Assembly (NCBI GenBank): GCA_023424965.1
Contig: JAFADI010000087.1
Location: 1-6,859 of the forward strand
Length of the DNA stretch: 6,859 bases
Source of the DNA: Bacillota bacterium
GTDB lineage: Bacteria > Bacillota > Clostridia > Acetivibrionales > JAFADI01
Direction of reading: 5' to 3'
Every line of letters starts with the position of its first letter. Position 1 is the first letter of the stretch. A program made the position numbers and the translations under genes. Below, one piece after another: positions 1 through 6,150 of this stretch. Below the pieces are notes generated by a model. That model made no database searches and was not told the origin of the DNA. It saw only the letters and a program-made list of their open reading frames with translations.

Positions 1-165
1 TCAACATACATAATGCATGTTTTTTCTTCCTGTGCTAAAAGCTGCTAACATATATTTCGACACAATTATGGATTTCTCCTGTCTTTTTACCATTTTTTAA
101 TCTTTTGTAATGAAATTGTAATTTAACGCAGAAGGATTTTCTTTGATGACATAAAAGGGAAACAA

Positions 166-207
166 ATAAAAATAAGATAAAAGCCGCCGCAGAATAACTG
201 CAACGGC
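166..207 (-). terminator. Rho-independent terminator after DUF2905 gene
   Basis: On the minus strand a 10-bp stem (arms at 207-198 and 192-183, two G-U pairs, 5-nt loop at 197-193) is followed directly by a T-rich stretch reading TTTTATCTTATTTTTATTTG. It starts about 18 nt past the stop codon of the DUF2905 gene, as expected for the end of the ruv-queH-DUF2905 block. The hairpin is read directly from the sequence; termination is inferred. Confidence 0.75.
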
Positions 208-225
208 CGTCTTCCAAAACTTATT

Positions 226-450
226 TCATTTTCTAAAACGGAAAATATTAAACAGTACCGTCAAAAGAATACTCAGTACAATACTGGTCACCAGGGGAAA
301 ATAAAATGTAAAATTACCTCTCCTGACGAATATGTCTCCGGGAAGCCTGCCAATACCCAGTCTGCTGCCAAACATCAGCCCTGCTCCCACTAAAATTATG
401 ATGATGCCCAATATTATGAGCATTTTTCCCATAGATTGCATGAAGTCCAC
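226..450 (-). CDS. DUF2905 family small membrane protein
   Basis: This 74-residue protein has two hydrophobic segments, about residues 10-28 and 50-70. They are joined by a short loop carrying GRLPGDI (34-40) and a basic patch, and the protein ends in the basic tail RFRK. This two-helix layout with the G-R-L-P-G-D-I motif is that of the DUF2905 family, small inner-membrane proteins of unknown function often found beside ruvB in Firmicutes. The start is GTG at 450, preceded by AAGGGA ten bases upstream. An ATG at codon 4 (441) is possible but lacks a better ribosome binding site. The gene begins only 4 bp after the queH stop, so the two are probably co-transcribed and translationally coupled. 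A terminator follows at 207-166. No catalytic residues are visible, and I assign no function beyond membrane location. Confidence 0.85.
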   Translation of the reverse strand: MDFMQSMGKMLIILGIIIILVGAGLMFGSRLGIGRLPGDIFVRRGNFTFYFPLVTSIVLSILLTVLFNIFRFRK

Positions 451-454
451 GGCT

Positions 455-1006
455 TCACTGTCCCTTCTGTTTGCTCTTTCTCTTCATATAATCCGATTCA
501 TCCAGAGAAAGGATGCATCCGCAGTATTTCTGCCTGTATAGCTCCATCTCCTTTGCCAGCTGCTGTCCCTCCCGGAATCCGGGCCTGAAATCCCTGTAAT
601 AGAATTCCACCCCATGTTTTCCGGCGGCTTTTTCACCCAGTTCTTTGATTAACTCATGCTTCTGGTATGGACTGACCAGAAGGGACGTGGTAAAAGCATC
701 AAAGCCCTTTTTTTTCGCCACTTCCGCCGTCCTGTCCATCCGGAGGGCATAGCACATGGTGCATCTCCCATCCCCGGGGCCTTCAAAGGACTGCCATCGG
801 TCCTGCAAAAACTCACCATCATATTCAACCCTCATGTTTTTGAGGGCGGCCAATCTTTCAACATTTTCTTTGCGCCGCAGGAACTCTTCCTGGGGATGAA
901 TGTTGGGATTATAAAAAAAGCCCTCAAATTCCATATTCTCTTCGCTAAGCACCTTTACAGGGTAAACGGAGCATGGTGCGCAGCACATGTGGAACAAAAG
1001 TTTCAT
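455..1006 (-). CDS. queH: Epoxyqueuosine reductase QueH (DUF208 family)
   Basis: This 183-residue cytoplasmic protein matches the QueH/DUF208 family, which performs the last step of queuosine synthesis: reduction of epoxyqueuosine to queuosine at the wobble position of certain tRNAs. It is a non-homologous alternative to the cobalamin-dependent QueG. The family cysteines are present: CCAPC near the N terminus (C8, C9, C12), RCTMC (C82, C85) and YCGC near the C terminus (C162, C164). In studied family members cysteines of this kind bind a 4Fe-4S cluster and an additional iron. The motifs LLVSPYQKH (109-117) and RPGFREG (141-147) also fit. The start is ATG at 1006 with GAGAGG eight bases upstream. 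It lies downstream of ruvB beyond an inverted repeat at 1021-1073 and overlaps nothing. The length is normal and the frame intact. Family assignment is firm; activity in this organism is inferred. Confidence 0.9.
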   Translation of the reverse strand: MKLLFHMCCAPCSVYPVKVLSEENMEFEGFFYNPNIHPQEEFLRRKENVERLAALKNMRVEYDGEFLQDRWQSFEGPGDGRCTMCYALRMDRTAEVAKKKGFDAFTTSLLVSPYQKHELIKELGEKAAGKHGVEFYYRDFRPGFREGQQLAKEMELYRQKYCGCILSLDESDYMKRKSKQKGQ

Positions 1007-1020
1007 TTTCCTTACCTCTC

Positions 1021-1073
1021 TAAAATAACGTGTTGTACCAGTAAATATCCGACTGGCACAACACGTTATTTTA
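1021..1073 (-). repeat. 21-bp inverted repeat between ruvB and queH (possible terminator or attenuator)
   Basis: Arms at 1021-1041 and 1053-1073 are reverse complements at 20 of 21 positions around an 11-nt loop (1042-1052). The only mismatch (A1037 against C1057) becomes a G-U pair in minus-sense RNA but an A-C clash in plus-sense RNA, so the structure suits leftward transcripts. The core stem is flanked by TAAAATAA on one side and TTATTTTA on the other, the A-tract/U-tract arrangement of an intrinsic terminator. The repeat starts 16 nt after the ruvB stop and ends flush with the GAGAGG ribosome binding site of queH (1020-1015). The repeat is certain. Whether it terminates, attenuates, is processed by an RNase, or is a small mobile palindrome is not determined. 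Confidence 0.8.
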
Positions 1074-1089
1074 TATCATTCAATAAAAT

Positions 1090-2094
1090 TTATTCATAAC
1101 GGAGTCCGAAGTGCTCATAGGCAAGCTTTGTGGCGGTCCTGCCCCTGGGGGTCTTGTTTATGAAGCCCAGTTGAAGCAGATAGGGTTCATAGACGTCCTC
1201 AATGGTTTCCGTTTCCTCTCCGATGGATGCGGCCAGGGTATCCAGCCCCACAGGCCCCCCTGCAAACTTGTCGATAATGGTCATGAGCATGTTGCGGTCA
1301 ACGCCGTCAAGGCCTATTTTGTCCACCTCCAGGGCATCCAGCGCCATGTTGGCCACCTGCAGGTTGATGTGTCCGTCCGCCTTCACCTGGGCGAAGTCCC
1401 GCACACGCTTGAGCAATCTGTTGGCGATCCTTGGCGTCCCCCTTGCGCGTCTGGCTATTTCCGAAGCCCCCTCCTCGTCGATACCCATGTTCAATATGCC
1501 GGCCGAACGGGTGACGATTTTTTTCAGCTCATGGGGCTCATACATCTCAAGCCTGTTAATGACGCCAAACCTGTCTCTTAAAGGTGAGGTCAAAGAGCCC
1601 GCCTTTGTTGTGGCGCCGATGAGGGTGAATTTGGGCAGGTCCAGCCTGATGGAACGGGCACTGGGCCCCTTTCCTATGATAATATCCAGGGCATAGTCCT
1701 CCATCGCCGGATACAGGATTTCTTCAACACTCCTGTTCAAGCGGTGTATTTCATCGATAAATAACACGTCGTAGCTTCCCAGGTTGGTCAGTATTGCCGC
1801 CAGGTCTCCGGGCTTTTCAATGGCCGGACCGGAGGTAATCCTGATATTCACCCCCAGTTCCGATGCGATAATGCTGGCAAGGGTGGTTTTCCCCAGCCCG
1901 GGCGGGCCGTAGAGCAGCACGTGGTCCAGGGCTTCCTTCCTCTGCTTGGCCGCTTCGATGAAAACCGTCAGGTTCTCCTTCACCTTTGTCTGCCCTATAT
2001 ATTCATTGAATTTTCTCGGCCGCAGGCTCAGTTCATCATAATCTTCCTGTTTCATTTCACAGCCAATGAGTCTTTCTTCCATATTTGTCTCCAT
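1090..2094 (-). CDS. ruvB: Holliday junction branch migration ATPase RuvB
   Basis: RuvB is the hexameric AAA+ motor that, loaded by RuvA, pumps DNA through Holliday junctions during recombinational repair. With the ATG at 2094 the protein has 334 residues, normal for the family. Visible motifs are Walker A GPPGLGKT (63-70), Walker B DEIH (114-117), sensor 1 GATT (160-163), the arginine-finger region RDRF (173-176), sensor 2 GTPRIANR (219-226) and the C-terminal winged-helix TPRGRTAT (315-322). The reading frame stays open to a GTG at 2127, but that start has no ribosome binding site and adds 11 residues unlike the family N terminus. ATG 2094 has AAAGGGA six bases upstream. A second candidate is ATG 2082, with GGAG upstream, giving the family-like MEERLI. 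It follows ruvA by 39 bp in the same direction. No defect is seen. Confidence 0.97.
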   Translation of the reverse strand: METNMEERLIGCEMKQEDYDELSLRPRKFNEYIGQTKVKENLTVFIEAAKQRKEALDHVLLYGPPGLGKTTLASIIASELGVNIRITSGPAIEKPGDLAAILTNLGSYDVLFIDEIHRLNRSVEEILYPAMEDYALDIIIGKGPSARSIRLDLPKFTLIGATTKAGSLTSPLRDRFGVINRLEMYEPHELKKIVTRSAGILNMGIDEEGASEIARRARGTPRIANRLLKRVRDFAQVKADGHINLQVANMALDALEVDKIGLDGVDRNMLMTIIDKFAGGPVGLDTLAASIGEETETIEDVYEPYLLQLGFINKTPRGRTATKLAYEHFGLRYE

Positions 2095-2100
2095 TTCGCT

Positions 2101-2107
2101 TCCCTTT
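2101..2107 (-). promoter_or_regulatory. Ribosome binding site deciding the ruvB start
   Basis: The minus strand reads AAAGGGA and then six bases to the ATG at 2094. The more upstream in-frame GTG at 2127 is preceded by CAGATAAGCACCA, with no Shine-Dalgarno match, so the shorter protein is preferred. Confidence 0.65.
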
Positions 2108-2133
2108 TCTTCCTTGTTTAGGATCACTGGTGC

Positions 2134-2739
2134 TTATCTGACCAGTCCTTTCAGTGCGCCCTTGATGATGGCCTCCAGGTCCATCTCCTCGGAATAGACC
2201 GCAGCCACGGCACGGCTGGCTTCAATGGGCGTATAGCCCAAAACCATCAAAGCGCTGATGGCCTCCGAAGTCCTGGAACTGGACTTGTCCACCGGCAGGC
2301 GGTCCTCCTTGATACCCTCTACGGCAGCCAGCTGGTCCTTCTTTATTTTATCTTTAAGCTCCAGGATTATTCTCTGGGCCATCTTGTTTCCTATCCCCTG
2401 GGCTTTTGTCAAGGTCCTGGCATCATCCGTGATGACCGCCAGGCCGAACTTCGACGGCGAAATCGAAGAGATCAGGGATACGGCGGCTTTCGGTCCAACC
2501 CCCGACACACCGATAAGAAGTTCGAACATCCCCAATTCCTCCTGGGTAATGAAACCGTAGAGACTCATCATATCCTCCCTCACATAGTGGTGGGTGAAGA
2601 TTTTCACATCGCTCCCGGGCTGGCCTATCGCCTCCAGCGTTGATAATGCGGTATAGATCTTGTAGCCTACTCCGTTTGCCTCCACCACCACATAATCATT
2701 GTGCCTGTAATCCAGCTTTCCTTTTATATATGCAAACAC
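2134..2739 (-). CDS. ruvA: Holliday junction DNA-binding protein RuvA
   Basis: RuvA is the tetrameric protein that clamps the four-way junction and recruits RuvB. From the GTG at 2739 the product has 201 residues and opens with the canonical (V/M)FAYIKGKL. Domain I (about 1-62, OB fold) includes the acidic pin pair E55-D56 at the same numbers as in E. coli. Domain II carries two helix-hairpin-helix motifs, LLIGVSGVGPKAA (74-86) and AQGIGNKMAQRI (113-124). A flexible linker precedes domain III (about 155-201), which contacts RuvB in studied homologues. An in-frame TTG at 2772 would add 11 residues foreign to the family and lacks a ribosome binding site. An ATG two bases upstream of the GTG is in another frame and stops after five codons. 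The gene sits 55 bp after ruvC and 39 bp before ruvB. Confidence 0.97.
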   Translation of the reverse strand: MFAYIKGKLDYRHNDYVVVEANGVGYKIYTALSTLEAIGQPGSDVKIFTHHYVREDMMSLYGFITQEELGMFELLIGVSGVGPKAAVSLISSISPSKFGLAVITDDARTLTKAQGIGNKMAQRIILELKDKIKKDQLAAVEGIKEDRLPVDKSSSRTSEAISALMVLGYTPIEASRAVAAVYSEEMDLEAIIKGALKGLVR

Positions 2740-2745
2740 ATTTAT

Positions 2746-2753
2746 CTCCCTCT
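2746..2753 (-). promoter_or_regulatory. Ribosome binding site selecting the GTG start of ruvA
   Basis: The minus strand reads AGAGGGAG, then six bases, then GTG at 2739. This is the only good Shine-Dalgarno match near the 5' end of ruvA, and it places translation at the family-typical FAYIKGKL terminus. Confidence 0.7.
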
Positions 2754-2794
2754 CGCAATGTATTTTAAACAAGCTTCAGTCAAGACTTGCTTTT

Positions 2795-3304
2795 CTACCT
2801 TTTCACCTTCTCCATCAGGTTTGTGATGGCTCCCAGTTTGAAGGAGTGCCCGTGGCATATGGCCACGGCCAGGGCGTCGGCGGCATCGTCGGGTTTTGGA
2901 ATGGACGGCAGGTTGAGGATGATTTTGACCATTTGCTGTATTTGCGCTTTTTCGGCCCTTCCATATCCGGCAACGGATTGTTTGACCTGGAGCGGTGTAT
3001 ATTCCCACACCTCCAGACCGGCTTTTGCCGCCGTAAGCAGCGCTACCCCCCTGCCGTGGGCTACATTCAAAGCGGTTTTTATGTTTTTGTTGAAGAATAA
3101 TTCCTCCACCGCCACGGCTTCAGGTCTGTATTTCAAAACAAGCTCTTCCAGACCGTCACTCAGCATCAGAAGCCTCTTTGGTAACGGTATGCCGGCCTCT
3201 GTTGTCACTACCCCGTGATCGATGACCGAAAATTTGTTCCCCTGATATTTTACTATACCAAAGCCGGTAATTGCAAATCCAGGATCAATCCCCATGATGA
3301 TCAT
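2795..3304 (-). CDS. ruvC: Crossover junction endodeoxyribonuclease RuvC
   Basis: RuvC is the dimeric, metal-dependent nuclease that resolves Holliday junctions by symmetrical nicking, working with RuvAB. With the start at ATG 3304 it has 169 residues, within the normal range. The four acidic catalytic positions are visible: D7 in GIDPG, E67 in VAVEELFF, and D140 and D143 in DDAADALA, matching D7, E66, D138 and D141 of E. coli. The RNase H-like opening MGIDPGFAITGFGIV is standard. The frame stays open to an ATG at 3352, but those 16 extra residues are A/T-rich leader sequence covering both putative ARG boxes. ATG 3304 has CGGAG six bases upstream and matches the family N terminus. It is the first gene of the leftward block and diverges from argG across a 156-bp gap, so its promoter must lie in that gap. 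Confidence 0.97.
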   Translation of the reverse strand: MIIMGIDPGFAITGFGIVKYQGNKFSVIDHGVVTTEAGIPLPKRLLMLSDGLEELVLKYRPEAVAVEELFFNKNIKTALNVAHGRGVALLTAAKAGLEVWEYTPLQVKQSVAGYGRAEKAQIQQMVKIILNLPSIPKPDDAADALAVAICHGHSFKLGAITNLMEKVKR

Positions 3305-3315
3305 AATTTTCTCCG

Positions 3316-3333
3316 TATGAATATTTATAAATT
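3316..3333. promoter_or_regulatory. Putative ARG box 1 (ArgR/AhrC site), ruvC-proximal
   Basis: Compared with the 18-bp ARG-box consensus WNTGNATWWWWATNCANW, this site (TATGAATATTTATAAATT) fits except for A where the conserved C should be, at 3330. It lies 2 bp from box 2, so centres are 20 bp apart (about two helical turns), the usual tandem spacing for hexameric arginine repressors. It abuts the ruvC ribosome binding site at 3315-3311. Binding is inferred. Confidence 0.5.
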
Positions 3334-3335
3334 TT

Positions 3336-3353
3336 ATTGAATATTTATGCATA
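3336..3353. promoter_or_regulatory. Putative ARG box 2 (ArgR/AhrC site), argG promoter
   Basis: The sequence ATTGAATATTTATGCATA matches every constrained position of WNTGNATWWWWATNCANW. It shares an exact 11-bp direct repeat, TGAATATTTAT, with box 1 (3318-3328 and 3338-3348). It covers the -35 hexamer of the upstream argG promoter candidate and ends 3 bp before the -35 of the downstream one. This fits arginine-dependent repression of argGH as known for ArgR/AhrC in other bacteria. Because the region is A/T-rich, a chance match cannot be excluded. Confidence 0.6.
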
Positions 3354-3365
3354 ATGTTGTATAAT
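3337..3365 (+). promoter_or_regulatory. argG promoter candidate P1 (TTGAAT-17-TATAAT)
   Basis: A -35 TTGAAT at 3337-3342 and a perfect -10 TATAAT at 3360-3365 are separated by 17 bp, so transcription would start near 3372. The -35 lies wholly inside ARG box 2, so a bound arginine repressor would block it. Read from sequence only. Confidence 0.5.
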
Positions 3366-3385
3366 TTTCATCAGTAAACTATAAT
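3357..3385 (+). promoter_or_regulatory. argG promoter candidate P2 (TTGTAT-17-TATAAT)
   Basis: A -35 TTGTAT at 3357-3362 and a perfect -10 TATAAT at 3380-3385 are separated by 17 bp. This gives a start near 3392 and a leader of about 70 nt. Its -35 overlaps the -10 of P1, so the two cannot be used at once. The leader shows no long riboswitch or T-box structure that I can see. Confidence 0.55.
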
Positions 3386-3407
3386 TTATACAAGTTATAT
3401 CGGGCAA
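3378..3407 (-). promoter_or_regulatory. Weak ruvC promoter candidate (TTGCCC-18-TATAGT)
   Basis: On the minus strand, TTGCCC (3407-3402) and TATAGT (3383-3378) are 18 bp apart, the best sigma-A-like pair I found for the ruv block. It would overlap the argG P2 -10 on the opposite strand. Its transcript would start near 3371 and run across both ARG boxes before ruvC. The match is poor and another site in the gap may be the real one. Confidence 0.25.
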
Positions 3408-3460
3408 ATAAAAAGCGATTTTCACAATTTATTTTAACACATTTTTAAGGAGGAATATAT

Positions 3461-4678
3461 ATGAGTCAGAAGGAAAAAGTGGTCCTGGCCTATTCCGGAG
3501 GGTTGGATACCTCCATTATCATACCGTGGCTGAAGGAAAATTACGATTATGAGGTTATCGCAATGGCGGCGGATGTGGGACAGGGTGAAGAACTGGATCC
3601 CTTAAATGAAAAGGCCATTAAAACAGGCGCCAGCAAAATATACATAGAGGATTTAAAGGAAGAATTCATTACCGACTTCATCTACCCCACCCTCAAAGCC
3701 GGGGCAGTGTACGAAGGGAAATATCTGCTCGGTACCTCCTTTGCAAGGCCGTTAATCGCCAAAAGAATGGTGGAAATCGCTGAAAAGGAAGGTGCCACCG
3801 CCATATCCCACGGCGCTACGGGAAAGGGCAATGACCAGGTGCGGTTTGAGCTTACCGTAAAAGCCCTGGCACCCCACTTGAAAATTATCGCCCCCTGGAG
3901 AATCTGGGATATCAAATCCAGGGAAGATGCCATCGACTATGCCCAGGAAAGAAACATTCCCCTTCCTGTTACCAAAAAAGACAACTACAGCATGGACAGG
4001 AATCTCTGGCATTTGAGCCATGAGGGCCAGGACCTGGAAGACCCCTGGAACGAGCCGCAGTACGAGAAGCTTCTCAAGCTGATGGTTTCTCCAGAAAAGG
4101 CCCCAGACAAGCCGACCTATGTTGAAATTTATTTTGAAAAGGGTATTCCCAAAAAGGTAAACGGCGTGGAATACGGTCCCGTACAGTTGGTCGACGTGCT
4201 CAACAAGCTGGGCGCGGAAAACGGCGTGGGCATTGTGGACATGGTTGAAAACAGGCTGGTGGGAATGAAATCCAGGGGCGTATACGAAACTCCCGGAGGC
4301 ACCGTCCTTTACGCGGCCCACAGGGAGCTGGAGCTCATTTGCCTTGACAGGGATACGCTGCATTACAAGGATATCGTTGCACAGCGCTTTGCAGAACTGG
4401 TTTACAACGGCCAGTGGTATACTCCTCTGAGAGAAGCCCTTTCCGCTTTCGTGGATTCAACCCAGCAGACCGTAACAGGAACTGTCAGGCTGAAGCTGTA
4501 TAAAGGAAACTGCATGCCTGCGGGAGCAAAATCGGAGTATTCCCTGTACAGTGAGGAAATCTCCACCTTCGGCTACAGCACCGCTTACGACCATAAGGAT
4601 GCCGGCGGCTTCATCAATCTCTTCGGCCTGCCTCTTAAAGTGCGGGCACTGATGCTTAAGAATAAGGAAAAGAAATAA
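3461..4678 (+). CDS. argG: Argininosuccinate synthase
   Basis: ArgG joins citrulline and aspartate using ATP, giving argininosuccinate, AMP and pyrophosphate. This is the penultimate step of arginine synthesis and takes place in the cytoplasm. The 405-residue length is standard. The N-terminal ATP pyrophosphatase loop AYSGGLDTS lies at 10-18, the signature GATGKGNDQVRFE at 118-130, and the conserved YLLGTSFARP at 88-97 and APWR at 144-147. The start is ATG 3461 with an excellent AAGGAGG seven bases upstream (3447-3453). It is followed after 15 bp by argH, forming a two-gene operon. Two tandem ARG-box-like sites and overlapping promoters upstream suggest repression by an arginine-responsive ArgR/AhrC. 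No truncation or missing key residue is seen. Confidence 0.98.
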   Translation: MSQKEKVVLAYSGGLDTSIIIPWLKENYDYEVIAMAADVGQGEELDPLNEKAIKTGASKIYIEDLKEEFITDFIYPTLKAGAVYEGKYLLGTSFARPLIAKRMVEIAEKEGATAISHGATGKGNDQVRFELTVKALAPHLKIIAPWRIWDIKSREDAIDYAQERNIPLPVTKKDNYSMDRNLWHLSHEGQDLEDPWNEPQYEKLLKLMVSPEKAPDKPTYVEIYFEKGIPKKVNGVEYGPVQLVDVLNKLGAENGVGIVDMVENRLVGMKSRGVYETPGGTVLYAAHRELELICLDRDTLHYKDIVAQRFAELVYNGQWYTPLREALSAFVDSTQQTVTGTVRLKLYKGNCMPAGAKSEYSLYSEEISTFGYSTAYDHKDAGGFINLFGLPLKVRALMLKNKEKK

Positions 4679-4693
4679 ATTCGAGGTGAAATT

Positions 4694-6076
4694 ATGAAGC
4701 TTTGGGGTGGCAGGTTCCAAAAGGGCACGGATAGACTGACGGATGATTTCAATTCCTCCATCCGGTTCGACAGCAGAATGTACAGGCAAGACATCCTGGG
4801 AAGTGCTGCTCACGCGAAGATGCTTGGAAAGTGCGGCATCATCCCGGTGGAAGATTCCGTCCTCATCCAGAAGACCCTGTTGGAAATACTGGAGGATATC
4901 GAAAAGGGTCTCGTGGAGTTTGAGGTTGATGCGGAAGACATCCACATGAACATAGAAAAAATATTGATTTCCCGGATCGGCGACGTGGGAAAAAGGCTGC
5001 ATACGGGAAGAAGCCGGAACGACCAGGTGGCCCTGGATATACGAATGTACCTTAAGGAAGAGATCCATGCAATCAAGGAAATGCTGGCATCCCTTGCATC
5101 CGTTTTGCTTGACCTGGCGGAAAACAACCTGCACACCATCCTTCCGGGCTATACCCACCTTCAGAGGGCACAGCCCATCACCTTCGCCCATCACATGATG
5201 GCCTATTTCCAGATGCTGCGAAGGGACCTGGAAAGGCTTGATGACTGTTACGGGAGGACAAATAGAATGCCCCTCGGGTCCGGCGCGTTGGCGGGTACAA
5301 CTTATGCCCTGGACAGGGAGATGGTTGCCGGTGAACTGGGATTTGCCACAATCACCGAAAATAGCCTGGATGGTGTAAGCGACAGGGATTTTGCCATTGA
5401 ACTGGCTTCCTGCCTCTCCATCCTCATGATGCATTTGAGCAGGTTCAGTGAGGAGCTCATTCTATGGTCTTCCCATGAATTCGGCTTTGTGGAAATGGAT
5501 GACGCCTACAGCACAGGCAGCAGCATCATGCCCCAGAAGAAAAATCCCGATGTGGCGGAGCTTGTGAGAGGTAAAACAGGCAGGGTCTACGGCAGCCTGA
5601 TGACCCTTCTGACCGTCATGAAGTCCCTGCCCCTGGCCTACAACAAGGACATGCAGGAGGATAAGGAGGCCATTTTCGACGCGGTTGACACGGTAAAAAT
5701 GTGCCTGCCGGTATTTACGAAAATGCTCTCCACCATGAAGCTCAAAGGTGAAAACATGTATAAAGCTGCCCAGGGCGGCTTCACCAACGCGACGGATATC
5801 GCCGACTACCTGGTGAAAAAGGGAATGCCTTTCAGGAGCGCTCATGAAGTCATCGGAAGAATGGTCATTTATTGCATACAGAACGACAAAGCCATCGACC
5901 AGCTGACCATGGAGGAATTTAAGAACTTCGACCCGGTGATTGAGGAGGATGTCTATTCTGAAATCAGCCTTGAGAAGTGTGTGGCAGGACGGAGCCTTCC
6001 CGGAGGACCTGCCGCCGCCAGCGTGTTGAAGTCCATCGAAAACGGCAGGAAATTTATTGAGCTTTTGTACAGTTAA
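4694..6076 (+). CDS. argH: Argininosuccinate lyase
   Basis: ArgH cleaves argininosuccinate to arginine and fumarate, the final step of the pathway. It belongs to the fumarase/aspartase superfamily of homotetramers, whose active sites are built from three conserved regions. All three are visible: HTGRSRND (103-110), GYTHLQRAQP (152-161, with the catalytic-base region at T154-H155) and the mobile signature loop GSSIMPQKKNP (275-285, with the S276-S277 pair holding the catalytic serine). At 460 residues it has the usual length, and it opens with the typical KLWGGRF. The start is ATG 4694 with GAGGTGA four bases upstream. The 15-bp gap to argG implies one transcript. The last 13 bases of the coding sequence, stop codon included, are repeated exactly in tandem just afterwards (6077-6089). 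A terminator follows at 6094-6125. Confidence 0.98.
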   Translation: MKLWGGRFQKGTDRLTDDFNSSIRFDSRMYRQDILGSAAHAKMLGKCGIIPVEDSVLIQKTLLEILEDIEKGLVEFEVDAEDIHMNIEKILISRIGDVGKRLHTGRSRNDQVALDIRMYLKEEIHAIKEMLASLASVLLDLAENNLHTILPGYTHLQRAQPITFAHHMMAYFQMLRRDLERLDDCYGRTNRMPLGSGALAGTTYALDREMVAGELGFATITENSLDGVSDRDFAIELASCLSILMMHLSRFSEELILWSSHEFGFVEMDDAYSTGSSIMPQKKNPDVAELVRGKTGRVYGSLMTLLTVMKSLPLAYNKDMQEDKEAIFDAVDTVKMCLPVFTKMLSTMKLKGENMYKAAQGGFTNATDIADYLVKKGMPFRSAHEVIGRMVIYCIQNDKAIDQLTMEEFKNFDPVIEEDVYSEISLEKCVAGRSLPGGPAAASVLKSIENGRKFIELLYS

Positions 6077-6089
6077 TTTGTACAGTTAA
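6064..6089 (+). repeat. Tandem 13-bp duplication across the argH stop codon
   Basis: TTTGTACAGTTAA occurs twice back to back, at 6064-6076 and 6077-6089. The first copy contains the last codons and TAA of argH; the second is untranslated. The sequence shows a perfect two-copy duplication, and replication slippage is the likely cause. Confidence 0.9.
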
Positions 6090-6093
6090 ATAG

Positions 6094-6125
6094 AAAAAAC
6101 ACGGATGTGCCCATCCGTGTTTTTT
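6094..6125. terminator. Bidirectional terminator between argH and the convergent small gene
   Basis: A perfect stem has AAAAAACACGGATG at 6094-6107, a 4-nt loop (6108-6111) and CATCCGTGTTTTTT at 6112-6125. The run of six T on the plus strand ends argGH. The matching A-run makes it equally able to end leftward transcripts from the 63-residue gene, whose stop is 25 bp away. Confidence 0.9.
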
Positions 6126-6150
6126 GTTGCCATCTCCAAAGAGCTTTGCC

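Noticed and set aside
1..93. A 30-residue minus-strand reading frame beginning ATG at 93 and ending at base 1
   Set aside because: It has no ribosome binding site at its ATG, no promoter I can support and an unremarkable composition. It lies beyond the terminator of the preceding block, and the left edge cuts its context.
35..217. 60-residue minus-strand frame with a hydrophobic start
   Set aside because: Its first codons run through the terminator hairpin at 183-207 and it has no ribosome binding site, so it is a by-product of A/T-rich sequence.
1111..1696. Plus-strand frames of about 156 and 164 residues opposite ruvB
   Set aside because: ruvB is complete with all AAA+ motifs on the other strand. 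These frames mirror its codon bias and lack start signals.
2740..2794. Possible 7-bp hairpin in the ruvC-ruvA gap
   Set aside because: The stem is short, contains a G-U pair, has a 12-nt loop and no T-tract. It is too weak to call a terminator.
3392..3460. Possible riboswitch or T-box in the argG leader
   Set aside because: The leader is only about 70 nt, A/T-rich and without visible paired elements or a T-box motif. The ARG boxes explain regulation better.
3682..4363. Long frames on the minus strand opposite argG (and similarly opposite argH, 4457-5434 and 5462-5845)
   Set aside because: They are antisense shadows of well-supported enzymes, with no start signals and no recognisable domain content.
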